NCBI RefSeq assembly: GCF_028640845.1
Contig: NC_080540.1
Location: 136,242,420 to 136,306,419 of the forward strand
Direction of reading: 5' to 3'
Origin: Ahaetulla prasina
Lineage: Eukaryota > Chordata > Lepidosauria > Squamata > Colubridae
DNA length: 64,000 nt
Below are positions 1 to 10,860 of this stretch, piece by piece. Every line of letters starts with the position of its first letter. Positions within the stretch are counted from its first letter, which is position 1. The position numbers and the translations under genes were made by a program. Under the pieces are notes generated by a model. It was not told the DNA's origin and ran no database searches. It saw only the letters and a list, made by a program, of their open reading frames with translations.

Positions 1-24
1 GGCTGCACATAAGGCTGGAAGGAA

Positions 25-150
25 ATGTCAAGGGGCATAATGCAGAATTTAGTGCTAGAACCCACACTGTTCAACATATTTATCAATGGCTTAGACAAGA
101 GATAGACACAAAATAGTGGACCAGGTGGATAGAAAATACCTTAGACCAGA
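25..150 (+). pseudogene. CR1-like LINE reverse-transcriptase relic
   Basis: One frame reads a short peptide with the core LEPTLFNIFINGLDK. It resembles the stretch of CR1/L2-type reverse transcriptases that follows the GSVLGP motif (LFNIFINDL). No longer open frame surrounds it, so this is a decayed fragment. The match rests on about 15 residues recognised by eye, so the clade is uncertain. Confidence 0.4.
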
Positions 151-473
151 ATTTCTGGATTCAGGAAGGTCTTGACCATTATTATTATTATGGTTGGTCA
201 CACAGTCAATTGGATGGTGAGAATGGATTTGGCATTTTTATCCACCTTTCAAGTCCTTCCAGAGGATCAGAGATAGGCAGGTGTTGTTGTTCAATAGTAT
301 TAAAGGTATTATCACAAGATGTAAACTGTTCCAAGAAAAGTTGGCTTCTTGCAATTGACTTATTTTGTCAATTCTGATAATGTTCAAACTATGCTCTAGA
401 TGTTTTAGCACGGCATCCAAGGTGCTTATTACTATTTATTATTTAATAATTACTATACTTACTAGAGCCATGG

Positions 474-1215
474 TGGCACAGTGGTTAAAATGCAGTACTG
501 CAGACAAACTTTGCCCATATCCTAGAGCAGGGGTAGCCAACCTTTTTATACCTACCGCCCATTTTTGTATCTCTGTTAGTAGTAAAATTTTCTAACCGCC
601 CACTGGTTCCACAGTAATACACCATGTATCGTCATATGCGTATGCCTCTCGCGCATCGTGGGTTGGGTTTGAGGTGGGCACTGGCTACCAGCTCTGCTTG
701 TCTGTTACAGCTGGGTGGTGTGAGGGGAGATGCACAAGCTATTCTGGGACGAGGCTCTTTTGTTTGCGGTCACACTATAGCGCCATTTAATAACATGAAC
801 TAAACTTATGTGTGGGCGATACAAATAGTATATTTTCAGAAATTTAAATTGTCACGGGGAATTTTATGAAAACCTAATGAAAATGTTTTTAAATAATGCT
901 ATGAAATTTTTTTAAAAAGTCAATTAAATTAAAAAAAAGGAAAGTGCTTCAGTATTGGACAAAACCCCTACCGCCCACCTTGAAAGCTGGAACGTCCACT
1001 AGTGGGCGGTAGGTACCAGGTTGACTACCACTGGCCTAGAGTTTGATCCTGACCCGCTCAAAGTTGACTCAGGCTTCCATCTTTCCGAATTTGGTAAAAT
1101 GAGGACCCAGATTGTTGGGGGAAATATGTTGACTCTGTAAACCACTTAGAGAGTGCTGTAAAACACTATGAAGGAATATATAAGTCTAAGTGGTGTTGCT
1201 ATTGCTGTTTTTATT
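474..1215 (+). mobile_element. tRNA-derived SINE, split by a hAT insertion
   Basis: The left part (474-527) is the tRNA-like head, with the box-A-like text TGGCACAGTGGTTA. The right part (1041 to about 1215) resumes with the body: TTGACTCAGGCTTCCAT, then AAAATGAGGACCCAGATTGT, then a terminal GCTATTGCTGTT. The same family occurs unbroken at 9934-10144, 34855 and 60549, which proves that the middle 506 bp is a later insertion. It is presumably mobilised by a LINE partner and encodes nothing. Confidence 0.85.
528..1033. mobile_element. Non-autonomous hAT element (506 bp), copy 1
   Basis: It starts CAGGGGTAGCCAACC and ends GGTTGACTACCACTG, which are imperfect terminal inverted repeats. The flanks are TCCTAGAG (520-527) and GCCTAGAG (1034-1041), 7 of 8 identical, the 8-bp duplication typical of hAT. 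The motif CTACCGCCCA near both ends extends the inverted repeat to about 35 bp. The centre is AT-rich and has no transposase frame. The same element recurs at 16348-16858. Confidence 0.9.
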
Positions 1216-1940
1216 ATTAGCTTTGCTTCTTTTTGCTTGTTTTGATTATTAATTTGAATGTATCAGCTGCTGAAATCCAATGGACAACCTGGAGCAATTG
1301 GCAGAAGCCAGTAAAAAGGACTTTAATTGAGACAAATGCAGAGTACTATCCTTCCAGATCTTCCAGACTGTATATCAGATTATGTACCAGTACTAGATTG
1401 TGCTCTGCTGTGCAGAGTGTATATGTGCAAATTGTCTTCTGGCCCATGAAGACACTTCACCTTATATCTTGCTTTTTCAGAGTAAAATTTCACTGTACTC
1501 CTGAGTAGTGTTTTCAGCAAAAGTAGAAAAAGGTTGAGACTATGACCTAGTAGCTTAGGAGCTTCCCTTGTAGTTTAAGACCCCCTGGTTTATTTTCCTG
1601 ATTTGTCTTTTTTGAATTGTAAGCACAGCATTTACGTACATCGCTCCGCTGTCTTTGGAGTAGTGGGTAGGGCAAAAGAGATGTGACTATTGTGCCTTAG
1701 GAAAGACAAAAATGAAGGCATGGATGAGCATTTCTTTTCTTAGTGATCTCTGAAGGGTTGGACCAAAATTCCCATCACAACAGCTTCTTGATCAGTTACC
1801 GAGTTGATGGGAATTGTAGTAACTCTGCTGGAGAACATTAGTTTAGGGAAGACTGTTGCAGCTTCTCATGCAAGAGGCAATTTCCAGCATTTTCTTTGCG
1901 CCAAGTCTAAAAATGCAGGAGCCAATGAGTTCTTTGTAAT
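1216..1940. other. No gene seen; weak palindromic repeat relic
   Basis: No convincing coding frame is present. Around 1750-1845 the text AATTCCCATCACAACAG is followed about 45 bp later by GATGGGAATTGTAGTAAC. This imperfect inverted repeat could be an old hAT MITE, but no target duplication could be fixed. Confidence 0.4.
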
Positions 1941-1948
1941 CCTGACAC

Positions 1949-2530
1949 CAGGGGTGAAATGCTCCCGGTTCGGACTGGATCACCCAATCCGGTAGCGATG
2001 GTGGTGGGTGGTTTGGAGAACTGGTAGCAAAAATCCCTGCTCCCCCCCATGCCCAGCTGAGCCACGCAATCATCAGCCTTTTTTTTTTTACTTTTAAAAG
2101 CATTTTTTCTTCGGCTGAAAAAATGCTTTTAAAAATAAAAAAAAGCCTCTGATGATCGCACGGCTCAGCTGGGATCATCAGAGCCTTTTAAAACTTCTTC
2201 GGCCGGAGGAGGTTGTAGAAAAAATTATTTTAAAAGGTGCCTCTGACGATCCCAGTTGAGTTGCCTGATCACCAGAAGCTTTTTTTTCTTTTAAAGGCAA
2301 AAAAAAATGCTTTTAAAAGAAAACAAAAGTCTCTGATGATCAGGCAACTCAGCTGGGATCATCAGGGGAGCCTTTTAAAAGATTTTTTTCTACAACTTCT
2401 TTGACTGAAGAGGTTGTAGAAAAAATGCTTTTAAAAGTAAAAAAAAAGTTGGCCTCGCCCACCCAGTCACATTAACCCCCCAAGCCATGCCCACAGAACC
2501 AGTAGTAACAAATTTTACATTTCACCCCTG
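1949..2530. mobile_element. hAT element (582 bp) with internal hairpins
   Basis: It starts CAGGGGTGAAATGC and ends TTTCACCCCTG. It is flanked on both sides by CCTGACAC (1941-1948 and 2531-2538), a perfect 8-bp duplication. The interior has long inverted repeats: GATCCCAGTTGAGTTGCCTG near 2249 is answered by CAGGCAACTCAGCTGGGATC near 2340, and AAAATGCTTTTAAAA is repeated through it. The ends match the family at 5594-5833, 26623-27301 and 33132-34293, but the interior differs. No transposase frame was found. Confidence 0.9.
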
Positions 2531-2538
2531 CCTGACAC

Positions 2539-4545
2539 CCCCAGGTGGAGGTGGTACCTTCTCCCGACAGTAAATCTACCTTTATTCTAATAGATTGACA
2601 GGTATAGAAATGACAAGCTATCAATGAGCTGGATTATTTTGCCTATTGCTGGCAAGATCCTGAGGATATTAATGGCGGAGGGAAATTATCTGACCTTTTT
2701 CATTCCAGACATCAAAAGGTAACATTTGTTTTCCATACATTTGGCTTCCACTTTTCTTCGTGCGTTTGTCTTCGTCAACTCTCCTTGGGCATGTGCTTTT
2801 CCATCTGTTTTCTATATCCGGGGGAAGAGCCCTGCAAAACCTTGACTCTTAATCAATACAATCATTAGGACTGTGCGGCAGGTGAGCTTCCCACATGTCT
2901 GGTGTGGTATTCTGTCTAGACTTTGTGTGAAATCATCTCTAAAGAGACAAGAACAGTAACTACCAACTGCCAGCATTGCTTCTTCAGTCCACATAGTCTG
3001 AATGACTCATATATAGCCCACCATTACTGTACCTCCCTCCTCCTTCTGTGGGCAGGCAATTAAACAAAGCGGAGAGCATCTCAGGGCTGCAGGACTTTTG
3101 GAATGACACAATATTGTTCAGGGGTTCCCCAATCCTCACCCAGAGCAGGAGCAGGTATGGTGAAATGGCTTTGTCTGATAGCAACTTTGCAAAGTTACGT
3201 TAACAGCATGGCAGGTTTTTTTAGGTTTTGAGCTTATTACAAATGTCCTGTCTGAAGTGGGCACCTCATCTGAGTTGTTCATTCCAGGTATAGACATGTC
3301 TTAAAATTCAGTCACTTTGCTTTTATAGTTTGTCTGTCAGAGAGCTGAACAACTGCCAACAATAAGCTCAGACGACTGTTCAGCTAAAGTATTAGATTTG
3401 TCTTCATGTGCAGCCCCAAGACATGTGGAACTTAAAAATAAAATGATTTATTGTGGCATAAGCTTTGAGAAATGAGACGTTTCCTTGTTGGTTAATTAAC
3501 AAATTGATAAAATAGTTGATAAGATGGAGAGAGGGAGTCCCACTGTAGGACCAAACAATCACAATATATTTAGATATATAACTTATATCTAAACCTTACA
3601 GTTGTATCCTGAATGTCACGAATTGCACCTTTTGTATTTCATGGCTATCTGGCTGATGTATATTTCCTCTATATCTATTTAGAGGTAAGTAAATACGCCA
3701 TATAGCCGAGAAACATTCTTTCATGGGGTGAATTCTGCTGGATCATCCTAGTCGAGAACATATATAGATATGCTATAACAAATATGTCAGCTTTTCAGGT
3801 ACATCCCTTTGGGTGAGGTTTGCTGCATTGGTTGAAAAGAACTGCTCCGTAATGTAGAAATTTGTCTCTGTCAATCAGCGGCTGGTCAGCTCCTTCAGGA
3901 AGGTACCATTTGAGAGCTTTCCTTTTAAGGGACTAGGTTTTGTCTCCTTTTGAAACGAGGAGGTCCTTTAGCCCTGAAATCTGTGCAGCCATCAAGCCTT
4001 GAGTTTGATCAGGGAGGCGAAGGAGCAAGTTGTGTTTCGAAGGAAACAATAATTGCAAGTCTGAAGCCCTTGTTCAATACTCTATTGACAGGTTTGCCTT
4101 GGCAACACAGAGCAGGGATTCTTTGTGTGCCTCTTACTTTCTGGCATCCCATTGATTTTCATTTCCAAGCTTTTTCCGCCTTTCTTTAAACAACATTCCA
4201 CCTGCTGATTGTTCTCTTTCTTTTCTTCCCCGCATGGGGTACGCAACTGCCCTGCCTCCCAGCTCCAAAAATGGTTTATCAGCTCTATTTTTAAGCAGCT
4301 TTTTTGGTTTGTCGTTTTGGTCCAAATCCAGCCTCTCATTTGTAAACCATGGTTTGTCGCTTATCTCATGTGTAACCTGTCATACAAGCATACATATGTG
4401 CAGCATGCTATGGCTTTCAGAAAAGAAATAAGCAACAGCCAGGAAGTAATAGAAAAGGAATCACAGCTAACGGCATATACACCCAATTCCCTGCATATCT
4501 TTCTGCCCTTGCAAACTGTCCTTGCTTCTACTGCATCCATAATAT
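2539..4545. other. Unique noncoding stretch
   Basis: I see no interspersed repeat with clear ends and no coding frame I believe. Short open frames near 3950-4620 overlap one another in several frames and lack family motifs. Confidence 0.5.
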
Positions 4546-4554
4546 TGTTTTATA

Positions 4555-4672
4555 ACAATGTTTCTCAAATTAAGATGTGTAGATTTCAACTCCCAGAATT
4601 CTTCCGTTCAAATGGCTAAAGTATTCTGCGAGTTGAAGTGCACATATCTTAAAGTTGCCTGGTTTGCGATGC
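4555..4672. mobile_element. Degraded palindromic hAT MITE
   Basis: ATTTCAACTCCCAGAATTC on the left is answered by ATTCTGCGAGTTGAAGTGCAC on the right, with CTTAAAGTTGCC beyond. These are the same body motifs as in the MITEs at 16152-16287 and 21787-22045. The ends have diverged and no clean 8-bp duplication is visible, so this copy is older. Confidence 0.6.
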
Positions 4673-5060
4673 ACTGCTTTAGATACTGCCTGTTGTTCTT
4701 TATATTGCTAACCTCTCTCTTTGGGAGGATCTCATCAACATAATCTAACCAGGATTTCTTGGTCTTCTCCTTCTTCTAGTAATTTCAGCAAAGCAGATCC
4801 CATAACCCTTTTATGGTATTGTTTAGTCCAGCCACATTCCAAGGCTGGAGATGAATCTCTGTTCTCAAAACAGAGCATTTAACAACAGATTCTCCTTGTC
4901 CCTTTTTGATCAGTCTATGCATAAAGGTGCTTTCTGAAGTCAGAAAGCCTTAATTTTGAAGAACGGGGCCGGGGGGGGGGGGAGGTGGAAGGATAGAAGT
5001 AGTTCTGGATCTAAGCAAGTCTTTCTCAGCCTTTTGCCATGACTCTAAACATGGTCGGAC

Positions 5061-5085
5061 ACACCCACACACCCACACACCCACA
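5061..5085. repeat. Short CACACCCA tandem repeat
   Basis: About three units of ACACCCAC lie immediately left of the 350-bp duplication. They share the text CCACACCCAC with the interior of the hAT MITE near 5425, a plausible site for unequal pairing. Confidence 0.8.
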
Positions 5086-5086
5086 C

Positions 5087-5790
5087 CACCCCAGAAAAGC
5101 AGGCTGGCATCTAATAAAACTTAAGGCTTATCTTAATACCTGAAAAGACTCTAAAGAGACTTTTGAATTCTTGACTGTGGGTTTTCATAGCCTGAATCTT
5201 GTTTATAGTGCTATTTCTGGTGTTTTTTTTTTTAGTAATAATCAGGGGTAAAATCCAGCAGGTTTTAACAGGTTCTGGAGAACCGGTAGCGGAAATTTTG
5301 AGTAGTTTGGAGGACTAGCAAATTCCATTTCTGGCTGGCCCCAGAGTAGTGTGGAAATGGAGATTTTGCAATATACTTTCCCCAGGAGGGATGGGAATGG
5401 AGATTCTGCAATATCATTCCCCTGCCACACCCACACCACCCCAGAAAAGCAGGCTGGCATCTAATAAAACTTAAGGCTTATCTTAATACCTGAAAAGACT
5501 CTAAAGAGACTTTTGAATTCTTGACTGTGGGTTTTCATAGCCTGAATCTTGTTTATAGTGCTATTTCTGGTGTTGTTTTTTTTTAGTAATAATCAGGGGT
5601 AAAATCCAGCAGGTTCTAACAGGTTCTGCAGAACCGGTAGCGGAAATTTTGAGTAGTTTGGAGGACTGGCAAGTTCCATTTCTGGCTGGCCCCAGAGTAG
5701 TGTGGAAATGGAGATTTTGCAATATACTTTCCCCAGGAGGGATGGGAATGGAGATTCTGCAATATCATTCCCCTGCCACACCCACCAAGC
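5087..5790 (+). repeat. 350-bp tandem duplication, two copies
   Basis: The segment beginning CCAGAAAAGCAGGCTGGC at 5091 recurs at 5441 (offset 350) and stays aligned, with one 1-bp length change in the T run, through the MITE start (5243 and 5594) to CCACACCCAC (near 5434 and 5785). The copies differ at only a few bases. Each unit holds about 150 bp of unique DNA plus about 190 bp of the hAT MITE. The left MITE copy therefore lacks its right terminus. Confidence 0.95.
5243..5434. mobile_element. hAT MITE copy truncated by the duplication
   Basis: It begins CAGGGGTAAAATCCAGCAGG, as the intact copy at 5594 does, but stops at the unit junction inside the CCACACCCAC text. The last ~48 bp, including the right terminal repeat, are missing. 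The truncation comes from the tandem duplication rather than from an independent insertion. Confidence 0.9.
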
Positions 5791-5833
5791 CATGCCCACA
5801 GAAGGTAGGGAAAAATTTTGGATTTCACCCCTG
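5594..5833. mobile_element. hAT MITE (240 bp), CAGGGGTGAAAT family
   Basis: It starts CAGGGGTAAAATCCA and ends TGGATTTCACCCCTG. The flanks are GTAATAAT (5586-5593) and GTAATATT (5834-5841), 7 of 8 identical. The interior carries GAACCGGTAGCGGAAATT and CAAGCCATGCCCACAGAA. It encodes nothing. Confidence 0.88.
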
Positions 5834-5841
5834 GTAATATT

Positions 5842-6219
5842 GATGTTAAAAGTGTATGCAATAAGCAATTTAAGACAATATCTAAGTTCCACTTTCCATG
5901 TGTGTTTTAAATGGGTTAACATTTTATTACATTTTTAGACTACTTTATAGCCAAAGAGTTCTAGGCATCCCATTTTAAAACATGATGGATAAATCAGAGT
6001 TGCAAAACTAATTGCAAGGTTTATAAATTCAAAGTCAAGTCAACAGCAGGGAATTAATAAATGTGCTGAAAAATCTGAAGTGTTGATACCAACCAAACCT
6101 GTTGGAGACAGCCTCCAAAGGCTGTGTGCCACCATGGAAAAGATCCTGTGTCTTATGTCACTATGCTTCACCTCATTTGTTAAATATCCTGAGGAAGAAC
6201 ATAATCCAGCCACAAAGTG
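5842..6219. other. Unique AT-rich noncoding stretch
   Basis: No repeat or coding frame is recognised here. Confidence 0.5.
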
Positions 6220-6221
6220 TA

Positions 6222-6614
6222 CAGATAGTCCTCAATTTATCCAACAATTCATTTAATGACCATTCAAAGTTACAACAGCACTGAAAAAGTGACTTACGAC
6301 CATTTTTCACACTTACGATGGTTGCAGCATCCCCATGGTCACATGATCAAAATTTGGGTGCTTGGCAAGTAATTCATATTTATGATGGTTGTAACATCCC
6401 ATGGTCACATGTTCCCCTTTTGCAACTTTCTGAAGAGCAAACTCAATGAGGGAATCCAGATTCACTTAACAACCAGGTTACTAACTTAACAAATGCAATG
6501 ATTCACTTAACCACTGTGGCAAGAAAAGTCGTAAAATGGGGCAAACTCACTTAACGTTTCACTTAGCAACATAAATATCTGACTTGATTGTGGTCGTAAC
6601 TCAAGGACTTCCTG
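6222..6614 (+). mobile_element. TA-flanked DNA transposon (393 bp), copy 1
   Basis: It starts CAGATAGTCCTCAATTTA and ends CTCAAGGACTTCCTG, with TA on both sides (6220-6221 and 6615-6616). The body has the family landmarks: CATCCCCATGGTCACATGAT, TTTATGATGGTTG, and repeated CACTTAAC toward the right end. TA duplication with short terminal inverted repeats suggests the Tc1/mariner superfamily, perhaps Tigger-like. No transposase is present. Confidence 0.88.
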
Positions 6615-6616
6615 TA

Positions 6617-7289
6617 TTTCCATTTCTTTAGACTGAGCAATTCATTGCCTTACCCAAAAAGAGATTTAGAACATCAACTGCCTTGCTGCATTAGATTAAA
6701 AATGCAGTTTAGTATCATCCTCCTATTGGCCACCTAGTCCAGATATCCAGATAACATTCCTTTGGAATTTAAAAATTATTACAGGGTGAAGCAGTAATTC
6801 TCCAACACCGTCTGATGGAATTGGCTCTCTAGTTCTGAGTGGAACTACTGCAATATACAATTTCTCACATCCCAGCTTCATACACACTGGTCGATAAAAC
6901 GGAGAGGTTTGCATTCTCTTTGTCACACTCCGAGAATAGGTAATTCAATGGAGTGACCAACGCTTGAAACTAAATTAAAATGGATCCAAACAATTACTTC
7001 CATTAAAGTGTGTCTGGAATTGATTAGCAACAACTTGCTTGAGCATCTTGTCCATGAAACCCGTAGTTATTTTCCTATTTTTATTCCAGAAAGGATTTTT
7101 TTTTGAGGAGCAGTCTTTTTAAAAACAGTCTCCCTCCTCTGAGAGGATTTTGGGGCCAGTTGTTTATCCTTCTCAATTTTTTAAAAAAGGGAAAAAAAGA
7201 CAGAAGGTGACCATACAATTAGTCCATCAAACATACCAAGAATAGTGGCTACAACTCACTCCTGAAGAACTGAATTGGTGCTTGGATAC
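6617..7289. other. Unique noncoding stretch
   Basis: No recognisable repeat or gene. A purine and pyrimidine cluster lies near 7090-7205. Confidence 0.5.
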
Positions 7290-7297
7290 CTCTAGGG

Positions 7298-7453
7298 CAG
7301 GGGTGTCCAAACTTGGCCCCTTGAAGAGTGGTGGACTTCAACTCCCAGAATTCCCTAGCCAGCATGAGCTATAAATATGAGCAAGTTGCTGGCTGTGGAA
7401 TTCTGGGAGTTGAAGTCCACCACCCTACAAGGGGACAAGTTTGGACATCCCTG
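7298..7453. mobile_element. Palindromic hAT MITE (156 bp)
   Basis: It starts CAGGGGTGTCCAAACTTG and ends CAAGTTTGGACATCCCTG. CTCTAGGG stands on both sides (7290-7297 and 7454-7461), a perfect 8-bp duplication. Most of the element is one long inverted repeat: GGTGGACTTCAACTCCCAGA is answered by TCTGGGAGTTGAAGTCCACC. Confidence 0.96.
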
Positions 7454-7514
7454 CTCTAGGGCAAGGATTGCAGTAACTTTAGAGCCAAAGTCAAGACAGA
7501 AATAATGCCCTGTA

Positions 7515-7910
7515 TAGGTAGTCTTTGACTTATGACCATAATTGAGGCCAAAATTACTGTTGTTAAGCGAGACAGCTGTTAAGTGAGTTTTGCCCCATTT
7601 TGCGACCTTTCTTGCCACAGTTGTTAAGTGAATCTCTGCAGCTGTTAAGTTAATAACATGGTTTGTAAGTGAATCTGGCTTCCCCACTGACTTTGCTTGT
7701 CAGGAGGTTTCAAAAGGAGATCACATGACCCCGGGACACTGCAACCATCATAAATATGAACCATTTGCTAAGCATCTGAATTTTGATCATGTGACCTTCA
7801 GGATGCTGCAACAATCGTAAATGTGAAGAACGGTCATAAATCACTTTTTGCAGCCCCATTATAACTTTGAACGGTCACTAAATGAATGGTTGCAAGTCGA
7901 GGACTACCTG
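7515..7910 (-). mobile_element. TA-flanked DNA transposon, copy 2 (inverted)
   Basis: It lies in the opposite orientation to copy 1. It starts TAGGTAGTCTTTGACTTA (first base mutated) after TA at 7513-7514 and ends GTCGAGGACTACCTG. The right flank reads TC, so that duplication has been lost by mutation. The family landmarks are present in reverse. Confidence 0.85.
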
Positions 7911-7919
7911 TCTCTTTAA

Positions 7920-9924
7920 AATAAACTAGTCCCTTGCAGAATGTAAACTGGGTGCTTAAATTTCCTAGGACTTCAAATATCGTCTTAAGAATTAAGAGAT
8001 TAACTAAGAGAAAATCTTTCTGGCATTCTTGTTTGAATTAGCTGAAAAACCTCTCCTCTGCTTCCTGCATAATCCCAATGCCCATCCAGGGACAACCTAG
8101 GAAGTGATTTGCTCATCCTGCCAGCCAAAATAATATTTAAGACAATTGTTGGTCACTCTCACAGCATACTTTCACTGAGGCAAAGAATCCATGCTGCAGA
8201 GTCGTGTCACATGATTGTGGGGGAGGGGAGAGTTTCCCATTGATGCAGGAGAGAAATTACTCTGGAACTGCAGCTAGACTAGTGACTGTGTTTTCTCAAG
8301 GAAAGTTGCTTAAGAAAGCGAGAAAGTCAATCTCTTGGCCACTGAGAAAATGCACTGTGCCTGTAATTAATCGTTTCTTCATTCTTTTTTCAGATAGAGC
8401 ACCTTTCCCATATTTCCAGAGAAATCCAAACACTTACTATAAATTGTAATGAAATGGAGGCATTTGGATTAACATAAACAAGAAACAAGCAGCCTGTTTC
8501 TCCATACCAGGATTGGTAATACTTCCTAAAGCTAAACGCTGCATCTTTTCTTACCTATTTTTAGCCTCTGTTGTGAAGAGAGATGCTAATAATGTATATG
8601 CTGGAGGGGGCAGGACAGGCATGCTTAGTTTATTTCTTAGATAAATAAGAACCTGAAGGCTATCTGGTAGTTTATTTCTTATTTCTGAAAAACGAAAGTG
8701 AAGCAATGTTCTTGCACTTCCTTCCCCCAAACAAGCAGATAAAAGCTGGCAAAATGTTATTCTTCCCTGTGCCTGACAGTGTTTTCAATTTTCCCACCTC
8801 TAACCTGATGATTTTACTCCTAGGATTGAATAATATCCTTATTGTCAATTTCCTTAATTCACCTGTTCCAACCTCTAGATTCCGTAAAACATCTGGCTGC
8901 TGTTGTTTAATAGAGTCAAGTCTGATGCAAAAGCCAGCAATGGTTCTGCACCTTTAATATTTGTGCTGGAAGTCAGAATTTCAGCATGAGAAGTTAAGCT
9001 GAAATTCTGCCTACCGTACAATTATGAAAGGGGCAGCCACCCCGGCCTCATTTTCACATAGTCAACCTACCTCCTAAATCTGACCTGTAGTCAAGTTTAA
9101 GGAATGTTATGTTATTTTGTGCGAAAAGGGGCAGAGATATTTGTACCACTTCAACGAGACCATTGGGACTGTTTCGTTTCATTTTGTGTGCGAGCAAAGC
9201 GCTGAGGTCAAGGTGGGGAAGCCAAGAGAAAATTAGGTCTTGAGCATCACACATTCCATGCCACTTAAGAGGATGCTTTGCTAACAGAGCAGTAGAAGTT
9301 GAAGGATTTCCTCCTGGAAGAACAGGCCAGCACATGCGTGGATTGCAACAGAAGGAAGAAGGGCTGATGACAGCAGCAACAAGGAGCCCATCAGCTGCTC
9401 AGTGAATTGTGAGACAGCGTAGATATTTGGCACAATTTTACAGCTGTGCTTCCTATCCCCTTCTCCCTCCCCCTCTCTCTCCATCCTTTAGCCTTCAAAC
9501 ACAAAAGCCTTTGTAAATATTATATAGTTTGTGGATATCGAGAATGCAAATCCCAGAAAGATCCACATTTTCTCATGGCTCAAATCTTATGCATCTCTTC
9601 CCAGAAGGGTGTCCATTCCATACTGACATAGGACAGCAGCAATAATTAATAAAAGTTGTGGTAGGCAGGTTTTTTTTAACAGTTGCAGCAAATTACTCAA
9701 CCAAATTATGAAATTCATGTGTGAAAATCTGTGCTTAGATATATTCATGCGTCTTCCTTCCCCTTCACCCAAAAACGAGAAAAGTAGGAGAGTACTTGTA
9801 GCTCAGAGGGTTGAAATGAGGGGGTCCTTGGAGCATTCTGCGCTTAAGTTGTTTTCTTGCGGCTGTTTAATTACCCAACCAGGGTAATTACCTAATCACG
9901 TTAGCACTGATGATGTTGCCTAGT
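7920..9924. other. Unique noncoding stretch
   Basis: Moderately AT-rich with no interspersed repeat I can delimit. A pyrimidine-rich patch lies at 9455-9485. The short open frames carry no family motif. Confidence 0.5.
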
Positions 9925-9933
9925 TTGGGTAAT

Positions 9934-10144
9934 AAGCCTTGGTGGTGCAGTGGTTAGAATGCAGTATTGCAGGCTAACTCTGCCCACTGCTAGTAGTTCG
10001 ATCCTCACCAGCTCAAGATTGATTCAGCCTTCCATCCTTCTGAGGTCAGTAAAATGAGGACCCAGATTGTTGGGGGCAATATGTTGACAACCGCTTACAG
10101 AAGGTTATAAAACACTATGACGTGGGATATAAGTCTAAGTACTA
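9934..10144 (+). mobile_element. Intact tRNA-derived SINE (211 bp)
   Basis: The tRNA-like head reads GGTGGTGCAGTGGTTAGAAT and AGTTCGATCC (box-B-like). The body follows with TTCCATCCTTCTGAGGTC and AATGAGGACCCAGATTGTTG. TTGGGTAAT flanks both sides (9925-9933 and 10145-10153), a perfect 9-bp target duplication, so both ends are exact. The polymerase III promoter boxes imply transcription from the left. Confidence 0.93.
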
Positions 10145-10664
10145 TTGGGTAATGGAATGTCTTCAAGAAAACAACCAAGCTCAGAGAGCACCAAGGACCC
10201 CTCCAAAGCAGGAGAAGAAGGGAGAGGCAATCTGCAGCTTCATCCTCTGTGCTTTCTTCACTTGAGGACCACATAAAGCAAAAGGCTCTAGTATGGGTTT
10301 CTTCTGATCATGATTTTAGTCAGTCCTTATAATTTTTCTCTCCCCCCCCCCCGAATTTTAGACTTTCTAAAATCTCACTGTCAGTTCGAGCCTCTTGGGG
10401 TGGACTCCAGTTAGTTGATTTCCTTTGAAGATTCTCTGGAGCCTGATTATAATGATTCCTCTCTATGCTAGGCCAGGGTCAAATAAAGAAATCAGATGCC
10501 GAAATGTGTCTTGGGTTACATATCATAACTTGTTTCTACAAATTAATGCTTTTAGATGAGTTAAGCTATTATATATATATATCTACGACATCTGGAGGAC
10601 ATTATTGATATTGGCTGGGGTGTATCTGTAGTCAAGTTAGAGAAAATTGAACTAGGCTACATGG

Positions 10665-10860
10665 TTATGATCTATTTATTGCAACAATATCCCACCTTTT
10701 CTACACAAGCTCAGAGTAGATTCCTAATTTTATTCCCCCAGCAAGCTTTGGCTGGGAATTAGGCTAGTGTAAAATTATCAATGTTTTCTGTGATGAAATG
10801 GGGAGTTGAATCTGAAACTCCCAAATCCAGGATAACACCTTGTCTGCCAAATGCCACCAT
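10665..10860 (-). mobile_element. Possible old CORE/MIR-like SINE, inverted
   Basis: The start CTATTTATTGCAACAATATC and CCCACCTTTTCTACACAAGC resemble the 3' tail seen in the inverted copies near 22800 and 46780. The text around 10800-10850 resembles the inverted tRNA-like head. It is strongly diverged. Confidence 0.35.

Noticed and set aside
1745..1845. Palindromic MITE
   Set aside because: The inverted repeat is imperfect and no 8-bp target duplication could be found, so it is not called as an element.
5040..5840. CRISPR-like or satellite array
   Set aside because: There are only two 350-bp units, explained by one tandem duplication, in a vertebrate context.
9934..10144. Possible functional tRNA gene
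   Set aside because: The head is tRNA-like but has no complete cloverleaf or acceptor stem, and it continues into a SINE body repeated elsewhere.
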